Source of the DNA: Seminavis robusta
Taxonomy: Eukaryota; Bacillariophyta; Bacillariophyceae; Naviculales; Naviculaceae
NCBI GenBank assembly: GCA_903772945.1
Contig: CAICTM010000226.1
Location: forward strand, 1-64,000
Length of the DNA: 64,000 nucleotides
Reading direction: 5' to 3'
The position numbers and the translations under genes were made by a program. Shown here one piece after another: positions 30,614 through 40,289 of this stretch. The notes beneath the pieces are model-generated. The model was not told where the DNA came from, searched no databases, and was given only the letters and a program-made list of their open reading frames with translations. Positions within the stretch are counted from its first letter, which is position 1; the number at the start of each line of letters is the position of its first letter.

Positions 30614-32126
30614 GGGCGTACTGGGTGTACTAAAGGGGTTCCTCGCCGGTTCTGGTGGGGCCGATGGAGTAGGTCTTTCACTGATTGCGTGGGCACTGGT
30701 ACATCCGTTCCGACTGAGGCATCAGGTCGCTCAGCTGTAGAGTGTCCAAAGTGGGTTCCACAAGCATAATGAGGGTCGTCAACGCCGAGTAGGCTGGCAT
30801 TAATCACCCACTTGGTGGAATGCGTTGTCGCGGATCCACGGGACGCTCTGTTTGAATCATTTGCAGGTATTCCTTGGCAGAGTTGAGTTCCTTGAAGCCT
30901 GTCGGTGCGTCGCTAACTCCATTGTTAAGAACATCTGCCTGCATGGCCCATCCTTCCGCAAAGGACTGTACGATTCGCTGGCACGGTAATCCATCGAACC
31001 ATCCGTCTACCACGTAGTACGTTTTGCCAGAGGTTGCCATGCTTCTATCTTGGCGATCATAGTATCCTCGCAGGTATGGGTGCCATCGCGAAGTCAACTG
31101 CCATGTCCTGCATTGGTCGACACTATCGTGACCAAGTACTCGAAGGGGGAAGACTTGGTAGATGTGACCGGTAGAGCCGAGTCGAACCAGTAACTTCTTG
31201 GTCTTGAGGCGGAGCAGATACGAGTCATTGTTGCAATCGACGGGGTTTGTTGTTCGATTTACCCCCCATAAAGCTCTCGCTTGTCAACAATAGTCGTGAG
31301 AAATTGACTACTGTACCCACATGGTGGGATCCCATGAATGATCGCAATGGGTCCAGTGGGTCCAGCAAGAGCACAGTCAGGGATAATAGGGACGTCATCA
31401 AAGCCATCGCCAAAGACGGGTCGCCGAGAGGAAGATGGCTGGCGGCTCGGGGTGCTGCCTCGTGAGAAGAGAAGGGATGGGCCAGTGGCCGAGCCTTCAA
31501 CACCGGTCTGGTAAGATCCACTAAGGGAGGAACTAGCCGACGGCTGGCTATGCCAGGGAGCCACAAGAGGTGTGGAATCATGGCTGCGCTGGAGGGAGGA
31601 CGTGTTGCTGTCAAGAACCGCCATAACGTCGTGAACCTGGGCACGGATTGCCGATGGCACACCAGAACTGATGTGGGAGCGTGGTGTTGGTGGCTCGAAG
31701 CCGGGTAATAACGATGGGTCATTGGTCCGAAAGATTGGCGATTGGGTGACACGTCGTCGAGGAGGTGTCACCTGTTGGAGTGGGTCGTGATCGAGGATCA
31801 TTGTGGGTGGTTGGTGGTGGATTCATCGCTGCTGCTGTTGTATGGCGCCCTAGGGCTAAGCGATGGCATGTCCTCATTGTTGTAGGCGACAGTTCCTCAT
31901 CGGACGCATCCTCTACTATCACTGGAGAGGATTGCGTCGTCTTGGAGGAAGTGGTGGAAGTGGCGGTAGCTGCTGGGGAGGAAGAGGTTGTTCGACTGGA
32001 GTCGAAGAGGTGAGGGTCTTCGAGATCGACTGGCCCATGTCTGAACACTCTTGGCGGCGGAGCCAAAGAGGTTGATCATGGTGCTGTTGTTCGTCTCTAC
32101 CTCGCTAAAATTGGGCTATCATAACC
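30614..32126 (-). other. Leader region of the young copia element
   Basis: Between the 5' LTR and the long gag-pol frame lie about 1.5 kb with several overlapping minus-strand frames. These are Pro/Ser/Thr-rich near the LTR; one at 31097-30804 contains KTYYVVDGWFDGLP and a GFKELNSAKEYL segment. The latter recalls the small hybrid-binding/viroplasmin fold found in RNase H1 and caulimoviruses, but the match is weak. It may be a 5' gag extension or non-coding leader. Confidence 0.4.
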
Positions 32127-32301
32127 TGTTGAGATGTAAAGTTAGATTATGGTTGTTTCTATGCTATTCTGTCATTTCAAGTCTTGTTCCACCAGCCTGC
32201 CTGGCTCTTATTCTGCCAATGAACCTGTCGTCCTCCCAGGACTGGGTTGGGTCCCACTCATGAATGTGAGTCCCTAGTGTGATGGCATTCCAGTCACAAC
32301 A
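32127..32301 (-). repeat. 5' LTR of the young copia element
   Basis: 175 bp, identical by eye to 24847-25021. It sits 74 bp upstream of the first ATG of the CRAL-TRIO gene, followed by the GCAGT duplication at 32302-32306. Confidence 0.95.
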
Positions 32302-32375
32302 GCAGTAGTGACACGAGAGCTGCGAACCTGGATGACAACGATAGTGGCATTTTGCTGGCAGCAGCAAGTGATATC

Positions 32376-33293
32376 ATGGAAGAGCGATCAGCGGAATCTG
32401 AACCTGACCAGGAAGAAGCTGATGACGATGAGAGTATGTACAGCAGTGATGACGACGACTACCAGTTTTTGACAGAACAGGAGCACGCCTGGGCTGTGGA
32501 GATCAAGGCTGCCGCGGAAGCTCCCGACAGTGGCATTCTCCCCATGTCGGACTTTTCCTATGTTCAGTATGCTTTGGTGACGAAAGGGCGGCTGGAAGAA
32601 GCATTGGCACGCATCAAGGGCGTGCAACAGTTCCAGTCCCATTATCAAGTGTCGGATGATCCCAGCAGAGGAATATCGGTGATAGAGCAGTTTATGGCCC
32701 TGCAACCCAGAGCCTTGCTGAACCTTGACATTTGCTTGGAACAAGATAGAGGAGAAGGAGTAATTGCATTTGATGCTTCACAGTACAATCCATCACTCGC
32801 CGAAACGCTCTCACCGGAACATGCGGACCCAGAGCACAATTGGAAGATTCACATCCTGTTCTGGTACTATGCTGTGAGGGCTGTGCAAATAGATTTCCGA
32901 GCCATTAGGCAGGGAATTGTATTGCTGGTTGACACCGCGGGTATGGACTGGAGCAACGTTGACATGAGCCATGAACAACGTTGTTTTGTGGAACTACGGA
33001 AACACTATCCTTGGATTGCAAAAGAGACTCGTGTCTACAACTGCAGCTTTGTTGCCTGCATGTGGATATCAATGCTCAAGGCCTTTATTCAGAGTCAACA
33101 CTCTCAAGCAATCCAAATGGCTTGTGAGATTGGACACCACGGTGGGCAGCAGAGGGACCCTAACTTGCCCAGGCGCAAGTTGAGTGACTTGTACCTGCAG
33201 CCAAATGCAAACCGAGCTGCGCGCTATCTTCTCTCATCGGCCAGAGAACTGCTGAATGAGCGACATGAAAATGAACAATCCTTTCGTCTTTGA
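32376..33293 (+). CDS. CRAL-TRIO (SEC14-like) domain protein
   Basis: 305 residues from the ATG at 32376; CRAL-TRIO proteins bind small lipids such as phosphoinositides or tocopherols. The acidic start (EPDQEEADDDESMYSSDDDD) is followed by a helical N-domain and then the lipid-binding core: ALLNLDICLEQDRGEGVIAF, WYYAVRAVQIDFRAIRQG, IVLLVDTAGMDWSNVD and RVYNCSFVACMWISMLKA. The frame stays open upstream of this ATG back to the retroelement boundary at 32302. It also continues open for about 44 codons on the other side of the element (24715-24846), so the true start may lie upstream and the gene may be split by the insertion. Otherwise the element sits in the 5' UTR. Convergent with the hydrolase that ends at 33423. 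Confidence 0.75.
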   Translation: MEERSAESEPDQEEADDDESMYSSDDDDYQFLTEQEHAWAVEIKAAAEAPDSGILPMSDFSYVQYALVTKGRLEEALARIKGVQQFQSHYQVSDDPSRGISVIEQFMALQPRALLNLDICLEQDRGEGVIAFDASQYNPSLAETLSPEHADPEHNWKIHILFWYYAVRAVQIDFRAIRQGIVLLVDTAGMDWSNVDMSHEQRCFVELRKHYPWIAKETRVYNCSFVACMWISMLKAFIQSQHSQAIQMACEIGHHGGQQRDPNLPRRKLSDLYLQPNANRAARYLLSSARELLNERHENEQSFRL

Positions 33294-33376
33294 ACAAGAT
33301 GTTTGTTGGGCAGCGGAACGACTCGACTCGTACCGCCAATGTCGCGAAGCTGCATTCGAGAGAAAGTTGCAGGGAC

Positions 33377-33415
33377 ATTGCCACCCATGTATTATTGCCA
33401 CCCATGTATTATTAC
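33377..33415 (+). repeat. 19-bp tandem duplication between convergent genes
   Basis: TTGCCACCCATGTATTATT occurs twice in a row at about 33377-33415, within the 130 bp separating the stop codons of the CRAL-TRIO gene and the hydrolase. Confidence 0.75.
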
Positions 33416-33422
33416 ATTGCAG

Positions 33423-34481
33423 CTATGGAGCTTCAAGAGCGCTGCCACCAGTACTGACATGTTCCAGGAATCTTTGGATGGCACGAAAATAATGAGGAGC
33501 TGTTGCTCCATAGAATGGTCCATGCTCTCCGCCTTCCAGAATCAAAACTTGCGGGGGGTTTGGAAGGCCACAAAGCTGCTCGTACTCTTTATATTGAATT
33601 GTATCATTGGTGCCAGTGATGAAGAGACACGGCAACGACAGTTCAGGCAGGCGTTGCAAGGCATCCCAACCTGCCATTTCACCAGTGATGTCGGTTTCAC
33701 TCTGCCCGATTAGCTTGTGGTAAATCTTCGACGGGACGCTGTCGTTGGAAGCCTGTTGTTGATCATCTTGTTCGAGAAAGGCACGTACATCGTTTGGGAG
33801 GGCATTGCGGATCTCTTGCTGTCGTTGAGCATAGGTAGCTTCATTCAATGGAGTGTTCGAAATAATTGCACAGTCAATCGAGGAGGAAGACGAACTGTCC
33901 TTGCTGGCTTGATGTCGGCCTCCCAGTAGGTACTCCAACACGACTTGACCTCCCCAACTATGGCCCAGCACGCAGATACGTTTTGTGGGTGTACCCTCAT
34001 AGCGAAGCCTAATTGACTGAATCACTTGCTGCAGTTCTAAAACGTAATACGATAGCGAGTACAACCCAGGAGTTTCGGTGGTCTCCGCCTTGTCTTCCTC
34101 TCCGGGTGGGAGTGGCGGACCTTCACTGCAGCCACAGCCCAGCTGATCGTAGAAAACTATCGCATTAATCCATTTGAAGTACTCACCAGATGTTGCAGTT
34201 CCGTCAGAAGAAGCTGGTGGTTTAGTTTTGTCATTCCAATCCAGTAGCAAGTTCTTGATGCCGTCGTAGCTCTCTTCGTGGCTGTTCAGGCCTGGTCCGC
34301 CATGAACGACAATGACGATGACGGCAGGTTGCACGTCCTCGGATGACAGTGGGGAAGATGAAGAACAAGCACCAGGTGTATCTCCACTGACACTATCACG
34401 GGGTGTTTTCGTCACCTCACGAGCAAACAGAGAGTGCCCGTGCTCGAGTGGTATACGAAAGTCATTTGAATGCAACCTCAT
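33423..34481 (-). CDS. Alpha/beta hydrolase, proline iminopeptidase-like (S33)
   Basis: 352 residues from the ATG at 34481, single exon. Hallmarks of the S33 prolyl aminopeptidase group: oxyanion motif VVHGGPGLNSH near residue 60, DQLGCGCS in the cap approach, nucleophile elbow GHSWGG, Asp in ITGTNDTI and His in GGEHGPFY. The enzyme would release N-terminal proline (or other residues) from peptides, but S33 members also include other hydrolases. A Ser-rich insert (DSSSSSSID) lies after the nucleophile strand. No signal peptide was seen, so it is probably cytosolic. Confidence 0.85.
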   Translation of the reverse strand: MRLHSNDFRIPLEHGHSLFAREVTKTPRDSVSGDTPGACSSSSPLSSEDVQPAVIVIVVHGGPGLNSHEESYDGIKNLLLDWNDKTKPPASSDGTATSGEYFKWINAIVFYDQLGCGCSEGPPLPPGEEDKAETTETPGLYSLSYYVLELQQVIQSIRLRYEGTPTKRICVLGHSWGGQVVLEYLLGGRHQASKDSSSSSSIDCAIISNTPLNEATYAQRQQEIRNALPNDVRAFLEQDDQQQASNDSVPSKIYHKLIGQSETDITGEMAGWDALQRLPELSLPCLFITGTNDTIQYKEYEQLCGLPNPPQVLILEGGEHGPFYGATAPHYFRAIQRFLEHVSTGGSALEAP

Positions 34482-35043
34482 AATATTATGATAAGATTCC
34501 CCGTCTACGATGGTCCAATCGGAAGCCGAGTTGGCGAATGGTGTTGCGGTACTTCCTGCTTGCTGTTGCTGAACTTGAATGTAATACCGCAGCCCTTCAT
34601 TTTCTGCGACGGTCGTACTACGGTACTACGGTACCGCAGGTGCACGAGCAGGAGAATGATGTGAGTGAATTTGAGAAAAGGTTCCAACAATGTGCCAGCA
34701 CAATAAAAGTCGACTATGTTCCAACAGGAAGAACGGGAACTGCTGAAGAAGAGTGCGCAGACTGTGCTACGAAAGAGAGATTTTCCGACCGTTGTGACGC
34801 ATGAGAGATGGATACCAGTAGTGTAAGATCAAGCTGCAACCAACGTAGCAATGATGATCAACTAAACCAAAAAAGCTTCTCTAGAATCCGACTTTGTGCC
34901 TCAAAACTTTCCTCAACCACCCTGCGCATACCGTACGCAACAGGTGGCAAGAATTCAGTATGTACGGTACTGTATCGTACCAACCATTTGCATTTGCAGT
35001 GGAACCGTCCAATCTTGCAAAAATGGGCATTGCCTGTTTCTTA
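34482..35043. other. Intergenic, no gene seen
   Basis: Upstream of the hydrolase and downstream of the oxidoreductase. Contains CGGTACTACGGTACCG-type strings near 34617-34636. Open frames here have no coding character. Confidence 0.45.
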
Positions 35044-36075
35044 CTATACTGACATCCCGGCCACTCGGACAATGATTTTCCCGGTAGTTCGCTGCTTTCT
35101 CATTTCCTTCAAGGCTCTCCCAGCGTCCTCTAGGGCGATGCATTTGTACTTTGGCACCAGAACAGATCCATTCTCGAGCAATTTGGTGAATGCCGTCCCT
35201 GCTCGGACCAAGTCTTTTTGTGCTTTGGCGCCATTCCGATGTCCACTCCCCAAACTGAGTTGATGAAAGGAAAGACCTTTTATAAAGGCATCGGGATATT
35301 GCTCGGGTCGTACCGTTACAACTAATTCCACCATTTGTCCTTCGTATCCCAAACACGAGGCGGCCAGCACGTCGTTGTCGACCAGTCCCACAGTATCCAA
35401 GGCGACGGGTACACCTTGTTGCTTGGTAATTCCCATGACTTTTTGGACGACATTTTCGGTCAGATAATCAATGACATGAGTGGCTCCCAGCATGCGCACA
35501 TAGTCATGTTTGGCAGTCGAAGCGGTGGCTATAATGGTGGGAACTCCAAAATGTTTGGCCAATTGAATGGCAAATCCTCCCACACCACCCGCTCCACCCA
35601 AAATCAAAATGGAATCATGTTTCTTGGTACCATCCAATTGTAGTTTATCCACCAGTGCTCGATAGGCCGTCCATCCCGCACAGGGTGTGGCGGCGGCAAT
35701 GGAAGGACTCACTCGGTTGTGGATACCACCCAGATCGACCAGTGTCCGAGAATCTTGCACGGCATATTCGGCCAAGGAACCCGTGGGCCGAAACATGTCG
35801 CCGTGATAGAGCACCGTGTCTCCCACCTTCCAATCCACCACCGCACTGCCGACCTTTGCAATTTCTCCCACGCCATCCACTCCCGGAACCCACATCGATT
35901 TTGGTACATTGGGAGGAATGGCCGAAAACCATTGATCGATTTTGGCATCGACTGGATTGAGACCCGCAATCCAAATTTTGATCAAGACATCGTACCCTTT
36001 GACAACTGTCGGAATCGGCAAAGCGCGAACCAAGACAAACTCGTCCTTATCCGATTGGTATCTCAGACCCCTCAT
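35044..36075 (-). CDS. Quinone-oxidoreductase-like medium-chain dehydrogenase
   Basis: 343 residues from the ATG at 36075; the open frame upstream to 36219 has no ATG. MDR superfamily, zinc-free quinone reductase branch. N-terminal catalytic domain with YDVLIKIWIAGLNPVDAKID and PGVDGVGEIAKVGSAV, VGDTVLYHGD; nucleotide-binding motif GGAGGVGGFAIQLAKHFG (Rossmann, NADPH) near residue 170; later ALDTVG and the C-terminal GKIIVRV strand. The structural-zinc cysteines of alcohol dehydrogenases are absent. Expected role: NADPH-dependent reduction of quinones or enones in stress defence; the substrate is unknown. Lies divergent to the GST gene, 316 bp away, which may fit a shared stress response. Confidence 0.9.
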   Translation of the reverse strand: MRGLRYQSDKDEFVLVRALPIPTVVKGYDVLIKIWIAGLNPVDAKIDQWFSAIPPNVPKSMWVPGVDGVGEIAKVGSAVVDWKVGDTVLYHGDMFRPTGSLAEYAVQDSRTLVDLGGIHNRVSPSIAAATPCAGWTAYRALVDKLQLDGTKKHDSILILGGAGGVGGFAIQLAKHFGVPTIIATASTAKHDYVRMLGATHVIDYLTENVVQKVMGITKQQGVPVALDTVGLVDNDVLAASCLGYEGQMVELVVTVRPEQYPDAFIKGLSFHQLSLGSGHRNGAKAQKDLVRAGTAFTKLLENGSVLVPKYKCIALEDAGRALKEMRKQRTTGKIIVRVAGMSV

Positions 36076-36391
36076 ACCGGTAGTTGGTCTACTTTGCTCC
36101 AACTTTTTAGTAGTACATGATCGGCTGATCGGGTGCCTTTTTCTCTCTCGCTGATGATGGAGGTGGCGGTGGGTGGGGTTCGCTTGGATCTTTTGCGGGA
36201 CAATCAGTCGTGTGTCCAAGAATCTTTGGAAACCCCAGATCTTACCTCTAACCCTTAGAGAGAAATCTCAATCAACGACGCGAACAGGAAGAAGAGGCGA
36301 AATGTCTGGGTGCTCCATGGTCCATGGACGCTCTTGCCTTGTCTTATTGCCGTCACAGAGGTATCTAGCTAGCTAGTAGCTAGCTGAAGCC
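36076..36391. promoter_or_regulatory. Divergent promoter region, oxidoreductase / GST
   Basis: 316 bp between two divergent starts. A CTAGCTAGCTAG-rich cluster (about 36363-36386) abuts the GST start codon. No TATA box could be called with confidence. Confidence 0.4.
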
Positions 36392-37345
36392 ATGACTACG
36401 ACTGAATCAACAGCAAAGAAATGCGTCTTTTTTGACATGAAGCACAGCAACAGCGCAGCCCGAATTCGGTTGTGGTTGGCACTCAAAGGAATTGGAAACG
36501 ATCGAGTAGAAACCAAAATGATATCATCTTCGGCACAACTGTCGGAGCCAGACTTTGTCAAAATCAATCCATTGAAAAAGGTCCCTGCCTTTGTCACGGA
36601 CCATGGCATGCCGCTCTTTGAAGCCAGTGTCATTATGGGATACTTGCAAGACAGATTTGGTTCCGACTTTGGCGAACCACCGCTGTTGCTGGATACGCCG
36701 GAGGATCGTGCCTTGGTCGAATTGATTGTGCGATGTCACGACCTCTACGTGGCGTCGGCCAATTGTACCCAACCCAACTTTTCACATACTCAAGGAGCTC
36801 TCTATTTGGATCCCACCCCAACGCCCTTTACACCGGCTCATCGAACCATGAATGCACACACCCGAGCCGCCAAGCTGGCAGAACTCTACAAGCAGTTGGA
36901 TTGGGTGGAACGAACCTGTACTGTCACGACGAATGACGAGGATGACAGCCCTCCATTTCTTGTGGGAAATCGACTCACTCATGCCGACTTAACGTGGTAT
37001 CCTACCATGGTCCGTGATACAGATTCTTTCTCGATTGGGTTGGTACATTGAACTATCTGACAACTCACGCCCATTTTGATCGCACTTTATATCCGTGTAC
37101 AGGTGATGATACAATTCATGTTACCACGGTCCATTGGATGGCCTGATGACTTTTTGGAAAAGAGGTTTCCCAAGCTAGCGAAATGGTTTGGTCACTGCAG
37201 GTCTCATCATCATCCAATCTTTGACAAGGTCAGAAACGATATTTTGGAAGAAAATCAAAAGGAATATGACCAGGGGTGGTTACAGGGTGTCAAGGAAGAT
37301 GTAAAAGCCAATCCAGAATACAAGTGGAACTACATTCTTGATTGA
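36392..37345 (+). CDS. Glutathione S-transferase-like protein
   Basis: Two exons, 36392-37009 and 37103-37345, joined ATG|GTCCGT...GTACAG|GTG in phase 0 over a 93-nt intron, 286 residues. N-terminal thioredoxin-like domain about 10-90: FFDMKHSNSAARIRLWLALKG, FVKINPLKKVPAFVTD (cis-Pro) and LFEASVIMGYLQDRFG (glutathione gamma-Glu site). All-helical C-domain about 100-286 with LTHADLTWYPTM and, after the intron, QFMLPRSIGW. Conjugates glutathione to electrophiles or reduces peroxides. The active-site Ser/Cys/Tyr class cannot be assigned with certainty; the N-terminus resembles the Zeta/Theta-like plant and algal enzymes. Without the intron the frame would stop at 37051. Confidence 0.88.
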
Positions 37346-37857
37346 CGATAGAAGGAATGCTGGTTCCAAAAAAGTATTTCGACGGAAGGGCGGCAGCAAT
37401 GTGTTTGCCGCTCAGAGGGAAGCACATTCTACTGTACAGCAAAGCTGAAAACCCAACAAACCGTGACGCGCTCTTGTATGACTTCCATTGGTACTCCTCC
37501 TTGGTATGAGGAGCACCTCTAACGTCACACTAGCCACTGGTAGGGTTATCATCAGTTTTGTGTTGGGGATCCGTCATGCATCTCGTCTGCTCTCATCCTG
37601 CCGTTGACGCCACGACCATCCGAGTGACTTGCAGCCTGGTTGTTACTGTGATTGTTAATAAGGCCACTAGTAGCTACGGTATTAGACTAGATCGTATGAA
37701 TTGACAATTTGAAACTTTAACTTGAGAATTCGTACTACGACGCTGTTTCGGTTGTTTGTTCATCATGCAACATGAAAAATGCAGACCACACAGCCACACC
37801 TCAACTGACTCACTGCCACAGCAACGGGTCCACTGCTTCTCTCGCTCGCTTCCATAA
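37346..37857. other. Short intergenic between convergent genes
   Basis: 512 bp, no gene seen. Confidence 0.45.
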
Positions 37858-39162
37858 CTAGGGGATCTCCAACATGGCAATGAGACGCTTGTACATATCG
37901 TCTCGAAACGTGGTGATTGGCACGCGGCCCTTGCTGTTCAGCAGCCAGTTCTTCAAGTTTTGATCACTGCTGATGCGGAGCCGAAACTCTTCACGTTGGT
38001 GAAAGTTTCCATAGTAAAAGACCCGAAGAATCTTTTGGAGCGTGCAGTAGGTAACACTTTGGGCATAGATTTGACTGGTCAACTTGAACACTTCCCGAAA
38101 CTCCGCGAGAGGTGCTTTGGAGACCCACTCACTGAGCACAGCCTTGGCCTTGACTTCGTCGTTGGCGGCTGCGTTCACCAAATAGAATGCACGTTCTTGT
38201 GTCATGATGATCTTCCTCTTCTTGTTCTTCTTCTGCTTCTTAGCGACAGTTTCATCATTAGCACCACCACTGCTACGTGCGGGGTACGCAAAACCAGAGG
38301 GGGCCGCCGAATCATCGTCGGAGCACTCATCACTGATTGGAGAACTGCTGGCAACCGGGTTGGGGCGCTTGTGACTCGCCTTGCGAGGAATGGAGCCTGG
38401 ATTCATCTCCACAAAGCTGCTTCTATTATCACGGTGGATGATGTTGGTGTTGCCGTTGCTCTCGCTGATGTCCGCACCAACGGTTCCATAGAGCTGGGCA
38501 AGCAATTCATCGAACTCTTGTTGGGTTTGATTCTGCTTGGCCAAGCATGCTTCAGTGGTGGAAGCAGCCTTCTGCTGTTCTTCCTTGCTCATGTTGAGCT
38601 CGTCACGAATGATGCCCAACTCCCGTTTGAGTTCTTGGCGCTTGAAGGTCAAGGACGACACAGTTTGGTCCACAGTGACTTGGCGGTCTCGCGCAGCCCA
38701 GTAATCACCTTCATCAGCCAACAGTTCCTCTCGCTTGTTGCTCAACTGTTGACATAAGAGTGCTGCACGGCTGCTTGTTTGGTGATGGCGACTGGATGGC
38801 GACATGATAACAGGAGGATCCGCATTGGATGCTTGTTCCACAAAGGTGGGAGGGTTCTTATCATCACCCAACTGGTGTTCCTGCAAGGCTACTTTATTTA
38901 GATCCGCCAAGGTTGTGTCTTTGAACTGCAAACTAGTCGACGGATTGGACGGCACCATGGCCGGCGGCTCCACGTTCTGATGACGGGCCTTGGAGGAAGA
39001 GAGCGCCACGCTGCGAGGGATCATCGAGAAAGCATCCGACGTCGACACACGCCGAACGGTGGGAGTACCGGTATCATCAAGGCGAAGCTTCTTGCTATCA
39101 TGGCAATTATCAAATTCCATCTTCACAAGGCGCTTCTTGGGCTGTGGATTGCTGCTGCTCAT
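37858..39162 (-). CDS. Coiled-coil hypothetical protein with conserved-looking C-terminal domain
   Basis: 434 residues from the ATG at 39162 (MSSSNPQPKKRLVKME). The open frame continues upstream to 39417, but that part is built from near-repeats of a TTTCTGCGCC-type motif and looks non-coding. Residues 1-130 are Ser-rich with a KKRLVK basic patch that may be nuclear-targeting. Residues about 132-224 form a coiled coil (NKREELLADEGDYWAARDRQ onward). A lysine-rich KKQKKNKKRK precedes a folded-looking C-terminus (about 316-434) with WVSKAPLAEFREVFKL and LQKILRVFYYGNFHQREEF. I do not recognise that domain. Function unknown. Confidence 0.65.
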   Translation of the reverse strand: MSSSNPQPKKRLVKMEFDNCHDSKKLRLDDTGTPTVRRVSTSDAFSMIPRSVALSSSKARHQNVEPPAMVPSNPSTSLQFKDTTLADLNKVALQEHQLGDDKNPPTFVEQASNADPPVIMSPSSRHHQTSSRAALLCQQLSNKREELLADEGDYWAARDRQVTVDQTVSSLTFKRQELKRELGIIRDELNMSKEEQQKAASTTEACLAKQNQTQQEFDELLAQLYGTVGADISESNGNTNIIHRDNRSSFVEMNPGSIPRKASHKRPNPVASSSPISDECSDDDSAAPSGFAYPARSSGGANDETVAKKQKKNKKRKIIMTQERAFYLVNAAANDEVKAKAVLSEWVSKAPLAEFREVFKLTSQIYAQSVTYCTLQKILRVFYYGNFHQREEFRLRISSDQNLKNWLLNSKGRVPITTFRDDMYKRLIAMLEIP

Positions 39163-40289
39163 GGTGATGAAAGAGTCCGCACAAAAACACAAGAAGAGAA
39201 GGAGTTTTGTTCCCTCCACTTTTGAAAAATGAGGCTGAAAGTGTGAGCTTTTTGTTTTCAGCTCCCCGAGAACCCTCCAAGCAAAATCATTCCACGATCT
39301 CTCTGCGCCTCGAAAGAACGATCTTTCTGCGCCGGGAAAGAACAGCCATTCTCTCATTTTTAAGAAAAACCGGAACATTGTTCCGGTTTCAACATCCACT
39401 GCATGAGGGTGTTGCAAGGTCGAGGCCAGGGGAAAGACAAGGGGCTATCCGATGGAACATGCGATACGTTGTGTCTTGGCGGAGCACATGATATGCAATT
39501 CCGAGGTATGTAGCTTTCTGCTGAGGGGCGGCGATTGTCGCAATCCTCCGTGCTGCCCTTTGACCACCAAAGAGTTGCCGATTTCGGAACGTTGTTCCGA
39601 CTGCGGCAATGGTACAGGATTGATGTAGAAGGGGGAGAAGCTAACAGATATCAGGCTGTGGAAGAACACGGCATGGACATTGCAGTCCAAAAGCCCTGAA
39701 GGAGACCGTCGTGTTTGAGCGACGTGAACGAACGAAAATCATCTTTATCCTCGATACCGCCCGTACACGGTGTGATCCAACACTTGTTTCAAGGCCAATT
39801 TTACATTACGACTTCCAAAAGCAGAGTACGAAGGGGAAGGTTCGAGGTTTGCGTGCGAGTCGCCGAAGACTTGCCGAGTCCGACTTGTCATTGGTGAGAT
39901 CGTCTGGAATTTCGGTGTGCGAGGTGCTCACATCACAATACTACGGTGCCAAGTGCGGTTGCCAAAGATGCAGCTCATAGTTAGACACTTTTGTCACGTG
40001 CAATGAACTCGTCTCTGCTCTGGTGAGTTTGCCCACTGCGGCTCGATGGACTAGCTAGGAGGATACGACGCACCGTTGGAAAGCACGGAACGGACTCTAC
40101 TCGTCCTACCGGTATCGTGCAAAGCAGCTGCAAAGAACAGTCATGCTCTTATCGTATTCACAGTTCCGCAGTGGGTACCATACTGGTAGCCTCCTAGCAC
40201 AAAGAGACACTAAGTATGTTGCAATCACTTCGTTATTGGGTAATCGACTCGTCAGGTCATTCATTATTTTTGTAACTCATCCTTCTTCT
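39163..40289. other. Intergenic, no gene seen
   Basis: Near-repeats around 39297-39350 (AGAACGATCTTTCTGCGCC-like) mark the upstream edge of the coiled-coil gene. Small frames at 39445-39690 and 39711-39980 show no domain. Confidence 0.45.

Larger units (their letters stand above)
24847..32301 (-). mobile_element. Young Ty1/copia retrotransposon, near whole
   Basis: A 7455-bp LTR element in minus orientation. The 175-bp LTRs (TGTTG...CAACA) are identical by eye and are flanked by a perfect 5-bp duplication GCAGT (24842-24846 and 32302-32306), so the insertion is very recent. Next to the inner edge of the left LTR (the element's 3' LTR) is a G-rich polypurine tract. The sequence inside the right LTR (the element's 5' LTR), GGTTATGATAGCCC on the minus strand, is a possible primer-binding site. 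The order protease, integrase, reverse transcriptase, RNase H places it in Ty1/copia, probably one of the diatom CoDi groups. It looks almost whole, with about one or two breaks in the coding part. A leader of about 1.5 kb precedes the long gag-pol frame. Confidence 0.95.

Noticed and set aside
34808-35263. 151-codon plus-strand ORF
   Set aside because: Half of it is antisense to the quinone-oxidoreductase-like gene, and the rest has no domain.
37960-38757. 265-codon plus-strand ORF, Leu/Val-rich
   Set aside because: Antisense to the coiled-coil gene; apparent hydrophobicity comes from reversed Lys/Glu codons.
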